Shown here: positions 14,774 through 23,948 of the stretch, one piece after another | Position numbering within the stretch: the first letter of the stretch is position 1 | How the letters are laid out: each line of letters begins with the position of its first letter | DNA from: Butyrivibrio sp. X503 | GTDB taxonomy: Bacteria > Bacillota > Clostridia > Lachnospirales > Lachnospiraceae | Direction: 5' to 3' | DNA length: 64,000 nucleotides | Assembly (NCBI RefSeq): GCF_003625475.1 | Contig: NZ_RAIQ01000002.1 | Span: 62,001-126,000, forward strand | Program-made: the position numbers and the translations under genes | Notes under the pieces: generated by a model | The model's database searches: none | What the model was told of the DNA's origin: nothing | Seen by the model: only the letters and a program-made list of their open reading frames with translations

Positions 14774-16938
14774 TGGCAAGTTTAGAGCAATCGGATCAGA
14801 AGGTGGTATTTGGACTTGATATCGGGACAAGGAGCGTTGTAGGTACTGTCGGATATATGAATGAAGGACAGTTCAATGTTATTGCTCAGAGCGTCGAAAA
14901 ACACCAGACAAGAGCTATGCTTGACGGACAGATTCATGATATCGGAAAAGTCGGCGCCACCATCAGGGTAGTAAAAGAAAATCTTGAACAGCAGACAGAC
15001 ATTCATCTTACCGATGTTTGTATAGCTGCCGCAGGTCGTGTTCTCAGGACGGTCAGGACAACGTATGAGTACGAGTATCCCGAGTCTCATGAGATTACAG
15101 ACGAAGATATATATAATCTTAATTCCGCAGCCGTTGAACAGGCTTACGCGGAATTCTTAAAGAGCAATACATCCAACCTCAAGTTTTATCTGGTTGGTTA
15201 TTCCGTAATGCATTATTACTTGGACGGATATCAGATAGCCAATCTTGAGGGACATAACGCCGGCAAGGTTAGCGTAGAGCTGATCGCAACCTTCCTTCCG
15301 GATGATTGCGTAGACGGCCTTTACAAGGCTTGTGAGAGAGCGGAGCTTAACGTTGCCAATCTTACACTCGAGCCTATCGCAGCTATGATGGTTGCGATTC
15401 CGGACAGATTCAGAATGCTCAATCTTGCACTTATTGATGTCGGTGCGGGTACATCCGATATCTGCGTGACCGATGACGGATCTATCACTGCTTACGGTAT
15501 GCTTCCTATAGCAGGTGATGATATTACCGAGATAATCGCGCATCACTGCCTTGTTGATTTTAACCAGGCAGATGAGATAAAGATCGCGGCAAGTCACAAC
15601 GACAGAGTTGAATATATTGATATCATGGGGCTTCGTAAGACGATCACAGCCAAAGAGATAGCTCGTATCATCAAGCCTCAGGTAGATATGATGGCACAGA
15701 AAGCCGTAGAAGAAATAAAGAAGCTTAACGGTGATAAAGCTGTCAGCGCTGTATTCGTAGTCGGCGGTGGCGGATGCGTGCCGGGTTATACCAAGGCAAT
15801 CGCAAAAGAGATGGATATTCCCGAAGAGCGTGTAGCTCTTAGAGGTGAGGAAGTAATGAAGAACATTACTTTCCTTAATAATGACGGAATCGAGAGAGAT
15901 TCTCTTCTTGTTACGCCTCTGGGTATCTGCATAAGCTATTATGAGGAAGCCAATAACTTTATCTTTGTTTCCTTTAACGGTATACAGACCAAGATATATG
16001 ACAACGGCAAGCTTCAGATCGTGGATGCCGCTATGCAGGCTGCATTTCCGAATGAAGATCTTTTCCCCAAGAGAGGAGAAGAACTCAGATATACAGTCAA
16101 TGGCAAAGAGAGAGCATCGAGAGGTGAACCCGGTGAACCTGCAGTCATCTCACTTAACGGTAAGCCTGCAGATATTCACACCAAGATCCATGCCAACGAC
16201 ATAATCGAGGTTGTTCCTTCAACTGCAGGAGCTCCCGGAGAAGCCGTTATTGAGAGTATCCCTGAGTTTAAGACCAAGTTTAATGTCAATGTAAACGGCA
16301 AGAATGTCGAGGCGTCGAGATTTGCGACAGTTAACGGTGAGCCTCAGACCGCGCTTTACAGCATTAATCCCGGCGATGAAGTCAAGGTGCTTGATTATAA
16401 TACAGCCGAGCAGATAGCTGCTCTTATGGACATCGAGATCAATGAAGATACCGTGATCATCGTTAACAACGAGCGCGGTGACAAAGATACACCTGTCTAT
16501 GAGAACTTCAAGATTGAGTTCAAGGCACAGGAAGAAGCTATCATGGATTATTACAGAGATTTCCCGAGTGCTGACGAGGTTGCGATCTCACAGGCCAATC
16601 AGGAGTCTTATGCAAACTCCGATGACGTCAAGATAATCGAGGGGAAGGATGGACAGCTTTCGTTTGATGACCTTCCGGACGATGACGGCGAATACAAGAA
16701 AAAAGAGCAGGAGACAGTTAAGAACATCCTTGCTCATGACCTTCATATATTTGTAAATAACGACGCCGTGACACTTCACGGAAAGGCTGATTATATCTTT
16801 GTAGATATCTTTGATGCCATAGATTTTGATCTTTCCAAGCCCAACGGAAGGAGCATTGTGACTACGCTTAACGGTGCGACCCCTGATTATATGCAGGCCA
16901 TTCATGAGGGTGACAAGATAGAAGTATATTGGAAGTAA
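14773..16938 (+). CDS. FtsA/PilM-type actin-like ATPase with long repeat-bearing C-terminal tail
   Basis: 721 residues from ATG 14773 (GGAG six bases upstream); TTG 14761 and ATG 14770 are poorer starts. Residues 10-410 form an FtsA-like actin fold with GLDIGTRSV (14-22), LIDVGAGTSD (near 220) and VVGGGG (near 329), the phosphate and adenosine loops. Unlike division FtsA (about 420 residues), it has about 300 further residues with at least three recurring modules. Each begins near a VNGK/VNND strand and ends in a Gly/Ala/His-(N)D-x-I/V-x-V strand (AND.IEVV, PGDEVKVL, EGDKIEVYW), like beta-grasp units. There is no clear C-terminal membrane-targeting helix. It follows coaE and precedes a WalJ-like gene. 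The role may lie in division or envelope assembly, but it is not the canonical FtsA. Confidence 0.85.
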   Translation: MASLEQSDQKVVFGLDIGTRSVVGTVGYMNEGQFNVIAQSVEKHQTRAMLDGQIHDIGKVGATIRVVKENLEQQTDIHLTDVCIAAAGRVLRTVRTTYEYEYPESHEITDEDIYNLNSAAVEQAYAEFLKSNTSNLKFYLVGYSVMHYYLDGYQIANLEGHNAGKVSVELIATFLPDDCVDGLYKACERAELNVANLTLEPIAAMMVAIPDRFRMLNLALIDVGAGTSDICVTDDGSITAYGMLPIAGDDITEIIAHHCLVDFNQADEIKIAASHNDRVEYIDIMGLRKTITAKEIARIIKPQVDMMAQKAVEEIKKLNGDKAVSAVFVVGGGGCVPGYTKAIAKEMDIPEERVALRGEEVMKNITFLNNDGIERDSLLVTPLGICISYYEEANNFIFVSFNGIQTKIYDNGKLQIVDAAMQAAFPNEDLFPKRGEELRYTVNGKERASRGEPGEPAVISLNGKPADIHTKIHANDIIEVVPSTAGAPGEAVIESIPEFKTKFNVNVNGKNVEASRFATVNGEPQTALYSINPGDEVKVLDYNTAEQIAALMDIEINEDTVIIVNNERGDKDTPVYENFKIEFKAQEEAIMDYYRDFPSADEVAISQANQESYANSDDVKIIEGKDGQLSFDDLPDDDGEYKKKEQETVKNILAHDLHIFVNNDAVTLHGKADYIFVDIFDAIDFDLSKPNGRSIVTTLNGATPDYMQAIHEGDKIEVYWK

Positions 16939-16953
16939 GAGGTTTTTATTCAT

Positions 16954-17751
16954 ATGCGTTTTACCAGTATTGCCAGCGGCAGTAGCGGCAATTGTACCTA
17001 CATAGGCTCCGACAACACACATATTTTGATAGATGCCGGAACCAGTAAAAAGAGAATAGAAGAAGGTCTGAAGGGACTCGATCTTTCTTTTGACGATCTC
17101 GATGCGATATTTGTGACACATGAGCATGTGGATCACATAGCGGCACTTCATACTATTCTTAAAAAGCATGACATTCCGATATACGGGACCTCAGGAACGA
17201 TAGACGGTATCATTAAGAGCGATAAAAAGGGCGAGATGGTCAATGCCTCTTTTAACAGGCTCCTTACCGATACATGCGTATGCGTCGGGGATATGACGAT
17301 CAATCCGATGAGAATATCGCATGACGCCGCAGAGCCCTGCGGATACAGAGTGTATATAGGCGATAAGAAAATAGGCGTTGCGACGGATCTTGGCTGCTAC
17401 GATGATTATACTGTCAGTTGCTTATCGGGCTGCGACGCGTTATTATTAGAAGCAAATCATGATATAAGGATGCTCCAGACAGGACCATATCCTTATATGC
17501 TGAAGACCAGAATAATGGGTGACAGAGGGCATTTATCCAATGAAAAGAGCGGAGAGCTTCTCTGTAAGCTCCTTAATGACAAGATAAAAGGAGTGTTCCT
17601 TGGACATCTGTCCAAAGAGAATAATCTGCCTGAGCTTGCGTATGAGACGGTAAGACTTGAAGTTGACATGGGTGACAACCCGTACAGATCGACGGATTTT
17701 CCCATTATGGTTGCTAAGAGAGCAGAGCTATCGCCTGTTATCGAGATATAA
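16954..17751 (+). CDS. MBL-fold metallohydrolase, WalJ/YycJ family
   Basis: A 265-residue soluble metallo-beta-lactamase-fold protein. The N-terminus RFTSIASGSSGNCTYI is characteristic of the YycJ/WalJ family. The metal motif THEHVDH begins near residue 55, and HDAAEP, GVATDLG and the late GHLSKENN supply the other ligands. In Bacilli the family is linked to the WalRK cell-wall/DNA-replication regulon and to 5'-3' exonuclease-like activity in mismatch repair. Here it follows polA-coaE-FtsA-like by 15 bases, not walRK. An AAGAGG ribosome site lies before the ATG. The substrate is not shown by sequence. Confidence 0.9.
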   Translation: MRFTSIASGSSGNCTYIGSDNTHILIDAGTSKKRIEEGLKGLDLSFDDLDAIFVTHEHVDHIAALHTILKKHDIPIYGTSGTIDGIIKSDKKGEMVNASFNRLLTDTCVCVGDMTINPMRISHDAAEPCGYRVYIGDKKIGVATDLGCYDDYTVSCLSGCDALLLEANHDIRMLQTGPYPYMLKTRIMGDRGHLSNEKSGELLCKLLNDKIKGVFLGHLSKENNLPELAYETVRLEVDMGDNPYRSTDFPIMVAKRAELSPVIEI

Positions 17752-17770
17752 TTTTTAATTTGGAGGAGAC

Positions 17771-18043
17771 ATGAAAAAGACTATCATTACAGTTGTAGGC
17801 AAGGATACAGTCGGAATTATCGCAAAGGTTTGTACCTATCTTGCAGATTCGAGCATCAATATTCTTGATATTTCACAGACCATCGTAGGCGGATATTTTA
17901 ATATGATGATGATCGTTGATATGGCAGGCACTACCAAGGACTTTAACAGCGTTGCCGATGACCTTGAAGAGCTTGGCAAAAATATCGGCGTTGTAATTAA
18001 ATGCCAGAAGGAAGAAATCTTTGATTCCATGCACAGAATCTAA
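17771..18043 (+). CDS. ACT domain protein, UPF0237 family
   Basis: A 90-residue protein made of one ACT ligand-binding domain ([15 protein letters not shown] opening, central FNMMMIVDM strand). It is very frequently found directly upstream of a DUF711/UPF0210 gene, as here (23-base gap), so the two probably act together, perhaps with the ACT domain sensing an amino acid or similar small ligand. A strong RBS (GGAGG) precedes the ATG. The ligand is unknown. Confidence 0.92.
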   Translation: MKKTIITVVGKDTVGIIAKVCTYLADSSINILDISQTIVGGYFNMMMIVDMAGTTKDFNSVADDLEELGKNIGVVIKCQKEEIFDSMHRI

Positions 18044-18066
18044 TTGGTTTTTGGGAGAAAATAATA

Positions 18067-19431
18067 ATGATCAATACTAAAGAGGTCCTTGAGACCAATG
18101 AAATGATAGAGAAGGAGAATCTTGACGTTAGAACTATTACGCTCGGCATCAGCCTTCTCGACTGCATCAGCTCGGATCTTGAGCAGCTTAAAAAGAATAT
18201 CTACAACAAGATCTACGATTCGGCCAAAGATCTGGTTAAGACCGGAGACCAGATTTCAAGAGAATTCGGTATTCCCATTGTAAATAAAAGAATATCCGTA
18301 ACACCCATAGCTCTTGTCGGCGGCGCTGCCTGCAAGACAAAGGAGGATTTCGCGGAAATCGCCAAGACACTTGATGAGGTTGCCAAGAAAGTTGGCGTTA
18401 ACTTTATCGGTGGTTATTCGGCACTTGTAAGTAAGGGCATGACAAGCGCAGACAGACTTCTTATCGAGTCGATCCCGCTTGCGCTTTCTACAACCGATGT
18501 TGTTTGTTCTTCTATTAATGTAGGCTCTACAAAGACCGGTATCAACATGGACGCCGTAAGACTTATGGGATCCATCGTTAAAGCTACCGCAGAGGCTACC
18601 AAGGAAAGTGATTCACTTGGCTGTGCCAAGCTTGTTATATTCTGTAACGCTCCCGATGATAACCCGTTTATGGCAGGTGCATTCCACGGCGTGACAGAGG
18701 CTGATAAGATCATAAATGTCGGTGTCAGCGGACCCGGCGTTGTTAAGACCGCACTTGAAAAAGTAAGGGGAGAGAATTTTGAAATTCTCTGCGAGACGAT
18801 AAAGAAGACTGCGTTCAAGGTAACAAGAGTCGGACAGCTTGTTGCCAAAGAGGCTTCAGCCAGACTCGGCGTTCCTTTCGGAATTATCGATCTTTCACTC
18901 GCGCCCACACCCGCTATCGGTGACAGCGTAGCCGATATCCTTCATGAGATTGGTGTTGAGCATGCCGGTGCACCCGGTACAACTGCAGCACTTGCGCTTC
19001 TTAACGATCAGGTTAAAAAAGGCGGTGTAATGGCATCTTCTTATGTAGGCGGACTTTCAGGTGCATTTATTCCTGTATCCGAGGATCAGGGAATGATCAA
19101 CGCTGTTGAGGCAGGATGCCTTACACTTGAAAAGCTTGAAGCCATGACCTGTGTGTGCTCTGTAGGACTTGATATGATAGCGGTTCCCGGAGATACTAAG
19201 GATACAACAATTGCAGGTATAATTGCGGATGAGATGGCTATTGGTATGATTAACCAAAAGACTACGGCTGTAAGACTTATTCCCGTTATCGGCAAGACGG
19301 TGGGAGATACTGTTGAGTTCGGCGGACTCCTTGGTTATGCGCCTATTATGCCTGTTAACAAATTCTCCTGCGATGAGTTTGTAAACAGAGGCGGAAGAAT
19401 CCCCGCACCTGTTCACAGTTTCAAGAATTAA
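18067..19431 (+). CDS. DUF711 / UPF0210 (PFL-family-like) protein
   Basis: A 454-residue cytoplasmic protein of the UPF0210/DUF711 family, distantly related to pyruvate formate-lyase-like folds; no activity is established to my knowledge. Typical family text is visible: the N-terminal EVLETNEMI and LDVRTIT, the mid-protein [12 protein letters not shown] and the Gly-rich [10 protein letters not shown]. Normal length. It forms a two-gene unit with the ACT protein upstream. No clear separate terminator follows; the palindrome at 19483 could in part act as one. Confidence 0.92.
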   Translation: MINTKEVLETNEMIEKENLDVRTITLGISLLDCISSDLEQLKKNIYNKIYDSAKDLVKTGDQISREFGIPIVNKRISVTPIALVGGAACKTKEDFAEIAKTLDEVAKKVGVNFIGGYSALVSKGMTSADRLLIESIPLALSTTDVVCSSINVGSTKTGINMDAVRLMGSIVKATAEATKESDSLGCAKLVIFCNAPDDNPFMAGAFHGVTEADKIINVGVSGPGVVKTALEKVRGENFEILCETIKKTAFKVTRVGQLVAKEASARLGVPFGIIDLSLAPTPAIGDSVADILHEIGVEHAGAPGTTAALALLNDQVKKGGVMASSYVGGLSGAFIPVSEDQGMINAVEAGCLTLEKLEAMTCVCSVGLDMIAVPGDTKDTTIAGIIADEMAIGMINQKTTAVRLIPVIGKTVGDTVEFGGLLGYAPIMPVNKFSCDEFVNRGGRIPAPVHSFKN

Positions 19432-19451
19432 AATTAATTTAATTTAGGGTA

Positions 19452-19480
19452 TTTACAAATATCAGCATATATCATACAAT
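19452..19480 (+). promoter_or_regulatory. Promoter of the hybrid ABC locus
   Basis: TTTACA (19452-19457) and TACAAT (19475-19480) are 17 bases apart. Transcription would start around 19486-19488, inside the palindrome that follows, so a bound repressor would block initiation or early elongation. Confidence 0.65.
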
Positions 19481-19482
19481 AC

Positions 19483-19509
19483 AAGTGTACTAGTAAACAT
19501 AGTACACTT
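19483..19509. promoter_or_regulatory. Perfect palindromic operator for the YtrA-type regulator
   Basis: AAGTGTACTA (19483-19492) and its exact reverse complement (19500-19509) flank a 7-base spacer. It sits right at the predicted +1 and 45 bases before the GntR gene. YtrA-family GntR regulators bind spaced inverted repeats containing GTGTA-type half-sites and commonly autoregulate. A run of seven T overlaps the right arm, so as RNA it could also act as a weak AT-rich terminator for the DUF711 gene. Confidence 0.7.
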
Positions 19510-19553
19510 TTTTTGTTACATATTGTTCATTTTTATTAATGAGTGGGAGCGCT

Positions 19554-19940
19554 ATGAAAATTATTGATTACCAAGATAGCAGACCAATCTATGAACAAAT
19601 AGCCGAGAGTTTCAAGATGCAGATCCTTAAAGGAATTCTGCAAGCCGATGACCAGATGCCGTCGGTGAGGAGCCTGGCTATGGAATTGTCAACCAATCCC
19701 AATACGGTACAGAAAGCCTATACAGAGCTTGAGCGTGAAGGCTTTATCTACACCGTCAAGGGAAGGGGTAATTTTGTTAAAGGAGATGCTCTTCTTAAGG
19801 ACAACAAGAAGGTAGAGCTCATCCAGGAGATTGCAGGTCTGTTCAAAGAAGCAGAGGAGATAGGTATAACTTTTGATGAGATTATTTCTGACGTTAAGAT
19901 GTACCTTTCCGGAATGATCAAAGGAGGAGAAGCGACATGA
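19554..19940 (+). CDS. GntR-family transcriptional regulator, YtrA subfamily
   Basis: A 128-residue regulator: an N-terminal winged helix (IYEQIAESFKMQI ... LPSVRSLA-type pattern read here as DQMPSVRSLAMELSTNP) followed by a short helical C-terminus of about 50 residues, the compact layout of the YtrA subfamily that accompanies ABC transporters. ATG 19554 is preferred because GGGAG lies just before it; ATG 19539 has no ribosome site. It overlaps the ATPase gene by four bases. It is the likely repressor for the downstream genes through the palindrome at 19483. The effector is unknown. Confidence 0.92.
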   Translation: MKIIDYQDSRPIYEQIAESFKMQILKGILQADDQMPSVRSLAMELSTNPNTVQKAYTELEREGFIYTVKGRGNFVKGDALLKDNKKVELIQEIAGLFKEAEEIGITFDEIISDVKMYLSGMIKGGEAT

Positions 19941-20842
19941 TCGAATTGATTGATCTTGAAAAATCTTTTGATGACATCAAGGCCGTTAACCGAGTTTCGC
20001 TTAATGTAAAGGATGGAGAGGTCTTTGGATTGGTCGGAACCAACGGTGCAGGAAAGAGTACTATTTTAAGGACTATCGCAGGAGTTATCAAACCGGATCT
20101 GGGTGTTGTACTTGTTGATAACAGACCTGTTTATGACAATCCCGATGTCAAGAAAGATGTTTTTTATATCTCAGATGAACAATACTTCCTTCCAAACAGT
20201 ACACCCGAAGAGATGGCTGAGTATTATGAAGGAATTTACGAAAACTTTGATAAACTTAGATTTTTGAAAATGTGTCAGGGATTTGGACTTGATGCAAAAA
20301 GGAAGATAAGTACTTTTTCAAAAGGAATGAAAAAGCAGGTTTCAATTCTTCTGGGGGTTTGCTCAGGTACCAAATATCTTTTGTGTGATGAGACCTTTGA
20401 CGGACTTGATCCTGTTGTAAGACAGGGAGTTAAGAGTCTTTTTGCAGCTGAGATGGCTGACAGAGGTATGACACCTATTATTGCTTCTCATAATTTGAGA
20501 GAGCTTGAGGATATATGTGATCACGTGGGACTTCTTCATTTGGGCGGTGTGATCCTTTCGGAGGACATCGCGGACATGAAGGTTGGCATGCAGAAGGTTC
20601 AGTGTGTATTTGAGTCGGAAGCTGATGAGAACAACGCACTCGAGGGACTTGATGTGCTTGTCCATGATAAACGTGGACGACTTCACACGATCACAATCAG
20701 AGGAGAGAGAGAAGACATTGAGAATGCCTTTAAGAGAGGCAATCCTGTTTTCTTTGAAGTATTGGCACTTACGTTGGAAGAGATCTTTATTAGCGAGACG
20801 GAGGTAGTTGGATATGACATCCGGAAATTTATCCTTGGGTGA
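19937..20842 (+). CDS. ABC transporter ATPase, YtrB/ABC-2-like
   Basis: A 301-residue ATPase with Walker A GTNGAGKST (near 34), the signature FSKGMKKQ in place of LSGGQ, as in ABC-2-type exporters, Walker B LLCDETFDGLD (near 149) and switch His in ASHN. The C-terminal about 80 residues form a small accessory domain. It lacks the long regulatory domain of sugar-importer ATPases (MalK/MsmX), so it should pair with the next membrane protein rather than with the MalF/MalG-like permeases. It overlaps its neighbours on both sides, so translation is coupled. Confidence 0.92.
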   Translation: MIELIDLEKSFDDIKAVNRVSLNVKDGEVFGLVGTNGAGKSTILRTIAGVIKPDLGVVLVDNRPVYDNPDVKKDVFYISDEQYFLPNSTPEEMAEYYEGIYENFDKLRFLKMCQGFGLDAKRKISTFSKGMKKQVSILLGVCSGTKYLLCDETFDGLDPVVRQGVKSLFAAEMADRGMTPIIASHNLRELEDICDHVGLLHLGGVILSEDIADMKVGMQKVQCVFESEADENNALEGLDVLVHDKRGRLHTITIRGEREDIENAFKRGNPVFFEVLALTLEEIFISETEVVGYDIRKFILG

Positions 20843-23000
20843 TAGGATCAGAAACAGAAAAAAATACATAAACAGCACTCTATGGACCTCACTTATCGCT
20901 CTGCCGCTTATGGCAATATATTATATCTTCGGCTTGATCATGACGATCACGAGGACATTCAATTACGCCGAAGTATCGGGACAGAGTATGAATAAGTTCT
21001 ATAACTCCAAACTCGATGCTGTTATTGTTGTTATGGGATTTAAGCAGATCGGATGGCTGCTTGCCATGTTTATTGCCATCATGTTTGCTTATCAGGGTTT
21101 TTCTTATCTCTTTTCTCAGAGTAAGCTGGATTTTTATCTCAGTCAGCCTACTACCAGATATCAGAGAATAAGGAAAAATTTCGCCAATGCAATAGGTACG
21201 TTTACTTTAATGTATGTTGCGGTCGAGATTATAGCTCTTATTGTTGCGGCATGCTTCGGAGCGGTTAACGGACCGGTTCTTTTAAATGTATTGGTTGAGA
21301 CGATCAGAACGATAATTACATTTTCCGTAGTTTACTCGGTTACAGTTTTGGCTATGTTCCTTAGCGGAAACATGCCGACAGCAATACTGCTTACCGGCTT
21401 CTTTGCATTTATTCCCGCAATTATCAGCTGGGTGTTGTTAGAACTGAAAGATATGTTTTTTGCAACCTATGTGGATCGAGGAGAGTTGAATGTATACCTT
21501 TCACCTTTGGCTGACAGAGTGTACAATTTCATTTCCGCAAGAGAGTATCTCGAGGGGCTTAACTACAATCAAAACTATAATGCCGTATTTGATTTCATTA
21601 AGACCAATTGGATGCATGAACTCGATACCATTATAGTCGGTATTGTCGCATTTATTCTTGTATTTACGGTAAGCAAGGCAAGAAGAGTTGAACATGCGGG
21701 AAAGAGTATTATTTTCAGACCGTTCAGATGGATTGTAAAGATTTCAATATGCGTGATTTCAGGTATTCTCGCCATATTGTTTATGCATACAATTTATTTT
21801 TCCAAGCAGAATATCAGAACACACATACTTATCTGCATAATCATGGTGATAACTGCCGTGATAGTAGGCTGTGTTATAGAGGTGCTTTTTGATAACAATA
21901 ATATCAAGAGCTTTAATAAAGGAATAGCTCAGACACTTATGGCTGTAGCAATCCTGTTCCTGATATTTATGATCCATAAGGGCGATCTGTGCGGATATGA
22001 CAGCTACATTCCTAATCCGGATTCCGTTGAGAGCTGTGCATTTATTGACGGACCGTGCACCTATTCATATTACACACATTCCGATAATTATTTTGAGGAT
22101 TATGCTGAAGATAATATGTACATCACCGATGTTGATTCATTTATCGAGATCGCCAAGGTCGGAATGGCATCAATGAAACAGAATAGTGCGATCATGAAAG
22201 AGTCGGGAATTTATCAAAACACCGGATGGAACAAAACTATTTTATACAGATTAAAAAACGGAAAGAAGATATACAGAAATATACTTATTCCGTATGATGT
22301 GGATCCTGCACTCATGGACAAGATTATTTCAAGCGATGAGTATAAAACGGGTGAGTTTGAATGCTTTGGAGATGATGTTTTAAGGAACCTTAATAATAAA
22401 GACAATGTTCAGACCGTTGATTATTCCAACGGATTTGAAGCTGTTTCCACAACGACCATCAGTTATGGTGAATTAAGCGATGCCTATCGAAAGGATGTGC
22501 TTGAAAACTACAGCTACAGTCTTTGCACAAACGAGCTTCCTATAGGACAGATCAATTTTACATCTTCCGGTTCGGGTGATTATATAAATGCACAGCTTGA
22601 TGTATATCCCGAATATAAGAATACGATCGCACTTTTGGAAAAAAACAATGCCATGCTTCCCGATAAAGTTGATGCTTCTAAGGTTGATTCGATAACAGTA
22701 TATAATTTTTACTCAGGACTTGATTTTGAAAACATGACGGATGACGAGAAAATATCCGTTACCAATCCTAAGCAGGTTATGGTCAAATATACCGATAAGA
22801 AGCAGATCCAGGAAATACTGGATGCAATGGTAAATTATTCATTCCCGGGAGAATGGTTCAGTCGCAAATACTATACAACTCCACAGTATTCAATTGATAT
22901 CAACAGTGGAAAAACTATGTACGGCGGCTATGGAAATGGTTTTTACAGCTTTAAACACGGTGAAGTACCGGATTTTGTAGTCAAGGACACCAATCAGTGA
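20814..23000 (+). CDS. Large ABC-2-like membrane protein with extracytoplasmic C-terminal domain
   Basis: 728 residues from ATG 20814 (GGAGG nine bases upstream; TTG 20808 is too close). The first about 390 residues hold eight to nine hydrophobic segments, and the rest (about 390-728) is a soluble domain, probably extracytoplasmic. It contains YSYYTHSDNY, several Asp/Tyr-rich stretches and late KYTDKKQIQEIL text. Position and overlap make it the membrane partner of the YtrB-like ATPase, like other GntR-ATPase-permease triads. It overlaps the ATPase gene by 29 bases and the MalF-like gene by four (GTGA). No substrate can be inferred. Confidence 0.82.
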   Translation: MTSGNLSLGDRIRNRKKYINSTLWTSLIALPLMAIYYIFGLIMTITRTFNYAEVSGQSMNKFYNSKLDAVIVVMGFKQIGWLLAMFIAIMFAYQGFSYLFSQSKLDFYLSQPTTRYQRIRKNFANAIGTFTLMYVAVEIIALIVAACFGAVNGPVLLNVLVETIRTIITFSVVYSVTVLAMFLSGNMPTAILLTGFFAFIPAIISWVLLELKDMFFATYVDRGELNVYLSPLADRVYNFISAREYLEGLNYNQNYNAVFDFIKTNWMHELDTIIVGIVAFILVFTVSKARRVEHAGKSIIFRPFRWIVKISICVISGILAILFMHTIYFSKQNIRTHILICIIMVITAVIVGCVIEVLFDNNNIKSFNKGIAQTLMAVAILFLIFMIHKGDLCGYDSYIPNPDSVESCAFIDGPCTYSYYTHSDNYFEDYAEDNMYITDVDSFIEIAKVGMASMKQNSAIMKESGIYQNTGWNKTILYRLKNGKKIYRNILIPYDVDPALMDKIISSDEYKTGEFECFGDDVLRNLNNKDNVQTVDYSNGFEAVSTTTISYGELSDAYRKDVLENYSYSLCTNELPIGQINFTSSGSGDYINAQLDVYPEYKNTIALLEKNNAMLPDKVDASKVDSITVYNFYSGLDFENMTDDEKISVTNPKQVMVKYTDKKQIQEILDAMVNYSFPGEWFSRKYYTTPQYSIDINSGKTMYGGYGNGFYSFKHGEVPDFVVKDTNQ

Positions 23001-23944
23001 AGTTACTAAATTTATTTAAGAAACAGAATACAGAAAAAAGAAATAATACAAAAAGAAATCTTTTCAAAAAGAAAAAACACACGGCGAATGAGAGGAAAAG
23101 CCTGATATCCTGGCTTTTTCTTCTCCCCTCGCTACTTGGAGTATTTGTGTTTTTTGTAGCTCCGTTCTGCGTGGTTATTTACTATTCATTTATTAATAAC
23201 CCGATTCAAAATATTTTTGTTGGTTTTAGTAATTATATAAATGTATGGAACAACGATGCGTTCAGACTTGCAGGAATTAACACAATTAAGTTTTCTTTTA
23301 CGGCCGTGCCATTGGCGGTTATATTATCGCTGTTTTTGGCGGCGGTCATGGAATCAAGAATTCCTTTTAAGAGTTATTTCAGATCCTTTTTCTTAAGCCC
23401 TCTCATGGTACCGACGGCTTCGATAGTACTTATATGGCAGGTAATGTTCCATTATAACGGTATTATCAATAAATTCCTGATGGTATTCGGACAGAGTAAG
23501 ATAGACTGGTTTAAGTCGGATCAGGCACGTATAGTTATTGTACTTCTTTTTCTTTGGAAGAATCTCGGATATAACATGATTCTTTTTATGTCTGCACTTG
23601 CAAGCATTCCAAAGGACCTTCTGGAAGTAGCAGCGCTGGAGAATGCCAATAAGTTGCAGATATTCTGGTACATCAAGATCAGATATATGTCTTCAACAAT
23701 TCTCTTTGTTACCATAATGTCGCTTATCAATTCCTTCAAGGTCTTCAGAGAAGTATATTTGATGACGGGTGATTATCCATATGCTTCGCTGTATATTTTG
23801 CAGCATTTTATGAACAATACATTTGCATCGCTCGATTATCAGAAGTTGTCTGCGGCGGCGATCATTATGTTTATTGTTGTAAGTATCCTTGTCTATTTCA
23901 TGTATAAGGTAGAGGACAGATTCGGCAAGGATGTAGAAGGTTAG
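22997..23944 (+). CDS. MalF-like ABC permease with atypical EAA loop
   Basis: A 315-residue membrane protein of the binding-protein-dependent carbohydrate permease family: a Lys-rich cytoplasmic head (1-33), then about six membrane segments. The ATPase-contacting EAA loop is recognisable but altered: EVAALENANKLQIFWYI instead of EAAxxDGA, with the conserved Gly replaced, and IRYMSS where IxLP is usual. Start GTG overlaps the stop of the previous gene (GTGA). The partner is the next gene. It would normally need a MalK/MsmX ATPase, which is absent here. Carbohydrate or another oligomeric solute is possible. Confidence 0.9.
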   Translation: MKLLNLFKKQNTEKRNNTKRNLFKKKKHTANERKSLISWLFLLPSLLGVFVFFVAPFCVVIYYSFINNPIQNIFVGFSNYINVWNNDAFRLAGINTIKFSFTAVPLAVILSLFLAAVMESRIPFKSYFRSFFLSPLMVPTASIVLIWQVMFHYNGIINKFLMVFGQSKIDWFKSDQARIVIVLLFLWKNLGYNMILFMSALASIPKDLLEVAALENANKLQIFWYIKIRYMSSTILFVTIMSLINSFKVFREVYLMTGDYPYASLYILQHFMNNTFASLDYQKLSAAAIIMFIVVSILVYFMYKVEDRFGKDVEG

Positions 23945-23948
23945 AGTT

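Noticed and set aside
14773..16938. This gene as the canonical division ftsA
   Set aside because: It is about 300 residues too long, has no clear amphipathic C-terminal anchor and no ftsZ neighbour.
19483..19514. Palindrome before the GntR gene as a plain terminator of DUF711
   Set aside because: It is AT-rich, weak as RNA, and lies exactly at the predicted +1 of a good promoter before a YtrA-type gene; operator is the better reading, although a dual role is not excluded.
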